From assembly GCF_002706425.1 (NCBI RefSeq), contig NZ_CP017713.1:2604001-2668000 (forward strand): 64,000 nucleotides of DNA, written 5' to 3'. Positions 60,281 to 64,000 of this stretch are shown piece after piece. The number at the start of each line of letters is the position of its first letter. Position 1 is the stretch's first letter. A model generated the notes under the pieces. The model did no database searches. It had not been told where the DNA came from and was given only the letters and a program-made list of their open reading frames with translations. Position numbers and translations under genes: made by a program. The stretch comes from Loigolactobacillus coryniformis subsp. coryniformis KCTC 3167 = DSM 20001. Its GTDB lineage: Bacteria; Bacillota; Bacilli; Lactobacillales; Lactobacillaceae.

Positions 60281-62435
60281 TTTCCCGCGGTGGCACCATC
60301 GTCAATTGTACGCGTTCACGCTGCTCATCTACAGACAAGACCCAAACGTGGACAATATCGCCAACCGCAACCACCTCGCTTGGATTCTTGACAAAACGAT
60401 CAGCCAGCTGCGAAATATGGACCAAACCGTCATGTTTAACACCGATATCGACAAAGGCGCCAAAATCAATCACATTACGCACCGTGCCTTCAAGTGCCAT
60501 TCCTGTTTTTAGATCGGCGATCGACAACACGTCCGTCCGCAATAACGGCTGGGCGTAATCATCCCGTAAATCGCGACCAGGCTTACGTAAGCCACTAATA
60601 ATGTCCTGCAAAGTAACCAAACCAACGGATAATTCAGTCGCAAGCTCAGGTGTGGCCACGATTTTTTCCACTTTAGCAGTTCCAACTGCCGCCAAGGTCA
60701 AATCAAACTTTGCCAGCAGTTGTTTAGCAACCGCATAACTTTCTGGATGAATATCCGTGTTATCCAACACATTTTTACCATCGATGATCCGCAAAAAGCC
60801 AACCGATTGTTCAAAGGCTTTCGGACCTAAGCGTGGTACTTTTTTCAGTTCTTGGCGCTTCGTAAAGTTACCTTGTTCATTACGATAGGTCACAATATTG
60901 TGCGCTGTAGTCTTACTTAAACCAGAAATATGTTCCAACAATTCTGGACTAGCCGTATTCAAATTAACACCCACACTGTTGACCACATCTTCAATGACAA
61001 TATCTAGTTGCGCACTTAACTTCTTTTGTGGCACATCATGCTGGTATTGACCAACGCCAACCGCTTTAGGATCGATCTTGATCAACTCAGCCAATGGATC
61101 TTGCAGGCGCCGAGCAATACTGACCGCACTCCGTTCTTCAACGTTGAACTCAGGAAATTCAGCTCGTGCCACATCACTGGCTGAATAGACACTAGCGCCA
61201 GCTTCATTAACGATCACGTAATAGACTTTGCGATCTAACGTTTTCAGTACGTCAGCCACAAATTGTTCCGACTCCCGACTGGCCGTCCCGTTGCCAATAG
61301 CGATCATTTCCACTTGATTCTTTTCAATAAATTGTTTAAACGTCCCAGCGGCAGCTTGCCGTTTTGCTTGCGGCGCTGGTTTATGTGGATAGATCACTAA
61401 TTTATCAAGAAATTTACCAGTAGCATCAACAACCGCTAATTTACAACCTGTGCGGTAAGCAGGATCAAAGCCCATCACCACGCGCCCTTTTAGCGGTGCT
61501 TGTAACAATAAGTTACGCAAATTTTCGCCAAACACAGCAATCGCTTGGTCAGCTGCTTGATCGGTCAAATCAGTGCGGATCTCCCGTTCGATGGCTGGAC
61601 CAATAAACCGTTTATAAGCATCTGCAATGGCGGCTTTAACATAATCAACCGCTGGGCCCTGGTGACCACGAATGATTGCCTGCTCTAAGTGCCACAAAAT
61701 CGGACGTGTTTCAATTTCAAGGCCCGCCTTTAAAATACCTGCCTTTTCGCCGCGGTTAACTGCTAATACTCGATGAGAAACCATTTTAGCTAATGGTTCC
61801 GCAAAATCATAATAGATCGAGTAAACTTGCTTCTCATCTAAAGTTTTATCCTTGGCTTGAGCCGTGAACTTAGCGTGTTTCGTCGTATATTGCCGCACCC
61901 ATTCGCGGAACGTCGCGTTATCGCTGAACTCCTCAGCTAAAATTTCGTGGGCACCAGCCAAAACATCATCTGCTGTGACTAACTTTTTGGCTGGATCAAC
62001 AAAAGTCTGCGCCTTAGCTACGATGTCAACTTGCGGAAAAGCCAACAACCAGGCCGCAAACGGTGCTAAACCATTTTCCCGCGCAATCGTCGCTTTAGTC
62101 CGCCGTTTTTGTTTGTAAGGTAAATACAGATCCTCAACTTGCTGCAATTTAGTGGCTTTTTGAATCTTCTTTTGTAATTCCGGCGTTAACTTGCCTTGTT
62201 CTTGAATGTTTTTTAATACTTCATTTTGCCGCTCAACTAGTCCCATTTGGTAGTTATAAGTAGTTTCGATGGCCCGAATTTGGACTTCATCTAAGTTACC
62301 AGTAACTTCCTTACGGTAACGCGCCACAAACGGCACCGTGTTGCCATCGGTCAATAATTGAAGCGTACTTTTAATTTGTTTGCCATGATATTCAGGTAAG
62401 CGGTCAATTGTCCGCTGTAAAATTTCGTTATCCAT
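60273..62435 (-). CDS. tex: Tex family RNA-binding protein
   Basis: 720 residues, cytoplasmic. N-terminal Tex domain, YqgF-like RNase H fold (VMGFDPAYRTGCKLAVVDATG), helix-hairpin-helix region (SVGVNLNTASPELLEHISGL) and C-terminal S1 domain (GMALEGTVRNVIDFGAFVDIGVKHDGLVHISQLA) at about 645-715. Implicated in transcription and RNA metabolism in other bacteria. A TATAAT box (complement of 62469-62474) lies about 30 bases upstream. First gene of the tex-sprT-hom-thrB group. Confidence 0.94.
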   Translation of the reverse strand: MDNEILQRTIDRLPEYHGKQIKSTLQLLTDGNTVPFVARYRKEVTGNLDEVQIRAIETTYNYQMGLVERQNEVLKNIQEQGKLTPELQKKIQKATKLQQVEDLYLPYKQKRRTKATIARENGLAPFAAWLLAFPQVDIVAKAQTFVDPAKKLVTADDVLAGAHEILAEEFSDNATFREWVRQYTTKHAKFTAQAKDKTLDEKQVYSIYYDFAEPLAKMVSHRVLAVNRGEKAGILKAGLEIETRPILWHLEQAIIRGHQGPAVDYVKAAIADAYKRFIGPAIEREIRTDLTDQAADQAIAVFGENLRNLLLQAPLKGRVVMGFDPAYRTGCKLAVVDATGKFLDKLVIYPHKPAPQAKRQAAAGTFKQFIEKNQVEMIAIGNGTASRESEQFVADVLKTLDRKVYYVIVNEAGASVYSASDVARAEFPEFNVEERSAVSIARRLQDPLAELIKIDPKAVGVGQYQHDVPQKKLSAQLDIVIEDVVNSVGVNLNTASPELLEHISGLSKTTAHNIVTYRNEQGNFTKRQELKKVPRLGPKAFEQSVGFLRIIDGKNVLDNTDIHPESYAVAKQLLAKFDLTLAAVGTAKVEKIVATPELATELSVGLVTLQDIISGLRKPGRDLRDDYAQPLLRTDVLSIADLKTGMALEGTVRNVIDFGAFVDIGVKHDGLVHISQLADRFVKNPSEVVAVGDIVHVWVLSVDEQRERVQLTMVPPREND

Positions 62436-62503
62436 GTCGACCTCATTCTATTAATTTACTTACCTACTATTATACGTAGCCGGTTCGGGAAATACCAGTA
62501 TAC

Positions 62504-62535
62504 AAAAAGAGTCAGCCTGAATGAACGGCTAACTC
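62504..62535 (-). terminator. Terminator after the ABC ATPase gene
   Basis: GAGTCAGCC and GGCTAACTC pair with one mismatch, U-run on the minus strand, about 50 bases after the ATPase stop. Confidence 0.8.
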
Positions 62536-62583
62536 CATTTTATTTTCTACTAGCTCAATCTCAATATTTTTCAACACACGCGA

Positions 62584-63354
62584 CTAGCTTAATGTTTCGT
62601 CAAAGAACTCATACAACTGCTCGCGACTTAATTTTTGTTTCTCGGTTGCGTTAAAATCAGCTTCGATCCGTCCATCATCAATGACGATCAGCCGATTACC
62701 GTATGCCAAGGCATCTTCCAAATGATGGGTGATCATCAGGCAAGTTTGGTTGCTTTGGGTGATGCGCTTTTGTGTGTAGTGCATCAATTGTTCACTGGTT
62801 TTTGGGTCCAGCGCTGCCGTGTGTTCATCTAACAGCAAAATATCTGGCGTTGTCATGGTGGCCATGAGCAAACTTAGTGCCTGCCGTTGACCACCGGATA
62901 AGTTGCCGGTTGGCGTATCTAGATGATTCTCTAGCCCATTACCAATCTCAGCAGCCATTTCACGAAATTTATCACGATTTTGGCGCAATTTACGTAGCTT
63001 CAAAGTCCGTCGTTGACCGCGCTGTTGGGCTAACAACAAGTTTTCCGCAACCGTCATCCGCGGTGCGGTCCCCATTTTCGGGTCCTGAAACACACGACTC
63101 AGATATTGTGCGCGCTTTTCTTCGTTGTCGCGACTAATATCGCGCTGACGCAAAATCACTTGACCAGCGGTAGGCTGTAAATTACCAGCGATCGTATTGA
63201 ATAATGTGGTTTTGCCGGCCCCATTTGTCCCTAGCACCGTGACAAAATCACCGCGATTGATGGTTAAATTCAGTTGTTTTAAAATTTGCCGCTCCTCATT
63301 ACCACTATTAACCGTAACGACAATATTCTTTAATTGTAAAATTGGCTCACTCAT
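62584..63354 (-). CDS. ABC transporter ATPase, TrpXYZ-like (COG1101)
   Basis: 256 residues. Walker A LGTNGAGKTTLFNTIAG, signature NLSGGQRQALSLLMATM, Walker B ILLLDEHTAALD, His in MITHHLEDAL. This ATPase group pairs with COG4120 permeases and COG2984 binding lipoproteins; members transport aromatic amino acids or other small molecules. It overlaps the permease stop by 8 bases. Confidence 0.88.
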   Translation of the reverse strand: MSEPILQLKNIVVTVNSGNEERQILKQLNLTINRGDFVTVLGTNGAGKTTLFNTIAGNLQPTAGQVILRQRDISRDNEEKRAQYLSRVFQDPKMGTAPRMTVAENLLLAQQRGQRRTLKLRKLRQNRDKFREMAAEIGNGLENHLDTPTGNLSGGQRQALSLLMATMTTPDILLLDEHTAALDPKTSEQLMHYTQKRITQSNQTCLMITHHLEDALAYGNRLIVIDDGRIEADFNATEKQKLSREQLYEFFDETLS

Positions 63355-64000
63355 GCCGACTCACCCCATTCCGGATTAACTTTTGAACGTGAAAACGTTG
63401 TTGCAATGTTGGTAACATTAATGCCAGCGCCAAAACGATCGCTGAGATCAACTTTAGATCGTCTGTATTGAAACCTAATTGGAGAACGATCAACAAAACG
63501 AAACGATACAAAATACTGCCTAAGATCACAGCAACTAGGCGTTGATTCATGGTTAACTCGCCAAAAGCAACTTCACCGATAATGATCGAAGCCAGTCCGA
63601 TAACGATAACGCCGATCCCCATACTGACGTCAGCGTAACCGTTACTCTGCGCCATCAATGCACCAGCAATACCGATAAAGCCGTTAGAAACCATCAAGCC
63701 CATGATCGTCATGCCATCCGTTTTGATGCCTAATGACCGCGCCATTGTGACGTTATCACCGGTAGCGATAAAGGCTTGGCCTAACTCAGTTTGCAAGAAA
63801 TAGATCAGAATAAGCAAGGTGACCAATACGAACAAGAAGCCAACCACAACGCCATCAAAATATTGCGGTAAGCGGGTCAAAAATTTTGCCTTGAATAGTG
63901 TATTTTCATTTAACAAAGAAACATTCGCCTTACCCATCACCCGTAAGTTGATTGAATATAGCGCCGTCATCACTAAAATACCGGCTAATAAAATCGGAAT
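63347..64000 (-). CDS. ABC transporter permease, TrpXYZ-like, partial
   Basis: The C-terminal part of a multi-spanning permease (COG4120 type); its 5' end lies beyond the right edge. Helices include VGFLFVLVTLLILIYFLQTELGQAF and GIGVIVIGLASIIIGEVAF, with the coupling region MARSLGIKTDGMTIMGLMVSNGFIGIAGALMAQ. The binding protein gene is expected upstream, outside the window. Confidence 0.85.
   Translation of the reverse strand: MPILLAGILVMTALYSINLRVMGKANVSLLNENTLFKAKFLTRLPQYFDGVVVGFLFVLVTLLILIYFLQTELGQAFIATGDNVTMARSLGIKTDGMTIMGLMVSNGFIGIAGALMAQSNGYADVSMGIGVIVIGLASIIIGEVAFGELTMNQRLVAVILGSILYRFVLLIVLQLGFNTDDLKLISAIVLALALMLPTLQQRFHVQKLIRNGVSRHE

Overview
The window looks like a chromosomal piece of a low-to-moderate GC lactic acid bacterium of the Lactobacillaceae. 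The evidence is maltose phosphorylase, the Leloir genes, a sigma-54 (LevR-type) mannose PTS, PepC and PepO peptidases, a hydroxyisocaproate-type dehydrogenase, T-box and THF riboswitch leaders, and the short GGAGG-type ribosome binding sites. The species cannot be fixed from sequence alone; a Loigolactobacillus-like organism is a guess.

Layout. 1-2.4 kb: an L-2-hydroxyisocaproate dehydrogenase gene broken by a one-base frameshift, and a CynX-type exporter. 2.5-10.6 kb: a six-gene minus-strand sulfur amino acid operon (ABC permease, ATPase, binding protein, M20 deacetylase, O-acetylhomoserine sulfhydrylase, glutathionyl-hydroquinone reductase-like protein). A T-box leader whose specifier I read as Met ATG sits upstream, but an IS element with a zinc-ribbon DDE transposase now separates leader and operon. 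11.6-16.7 kb: aconitase, citrate synthase and isocitrate dehydrogenase, the oxidative half of the TCA cycle leading to 2-oxoglutarate and glutamate. 16.7-23 kb: homocysteine methyltransferase with a divergent S-methylmethionine-type permease, PepO, a candidate small RNA made of five tandem hairpins, PepC and a small unknown gene. 23-25 kb: a complete-looking group IIC intron placed just after a Rho-independent terminator. 25.8-26.6 kb: a THF riboswitch and folT.

26.6-37.4 kb is a minus-strand alpha-glucoside locus: LacI regulator, binding protein, two permeases, a YesL-like protein, MsmK ATPase, GH13 alpha-1,6-glucosidase and GH65 maltose phosphorylase. It contains two perfect LacI-type operators, a cre-like palindrome, and a family of hairpin repeats including a 111-bp tandem duplication. 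37.7-45.2 kb is the galactose locus galP-galK-galE-galT-galR-galM. 45.4-47.7 kb holds a small unknown gene, an esterase, a frameshifted MgtC/SapB gene and a DUF956 gene. 48-55.3 kb is the mannose-family PTS (separate IIA and IIB, fused IIAB, IIC, IID, DUF956) with a near-perfect sigma-54 promoter and the regulator LevR. 55.4-64 kb holds housekeeping genes: DUF454, a nitroreductase, a second candidate small RNA, tRNA-Leu(AAG), thrB, hom, a SprT-like gene, tex, and the start of a TrpXYZ-like ABC transporter running off the right edge.

Signals that ordinary annotation would miss: (1) the IS splitting the Met T-box from its operon; (2) two unannotated small RNA candidates with extended -10 promoters and terminators; (3) a MITE-like intergenic repeat in three copies, and a second hairpin-repeat family in the maltose operon; (4) a GTGTATCGC motif shared by the PTS promoter and the levR upstream region; (5) two one-base frameshifts; (6) an RNA stem-loop that would bury the transposase start site.
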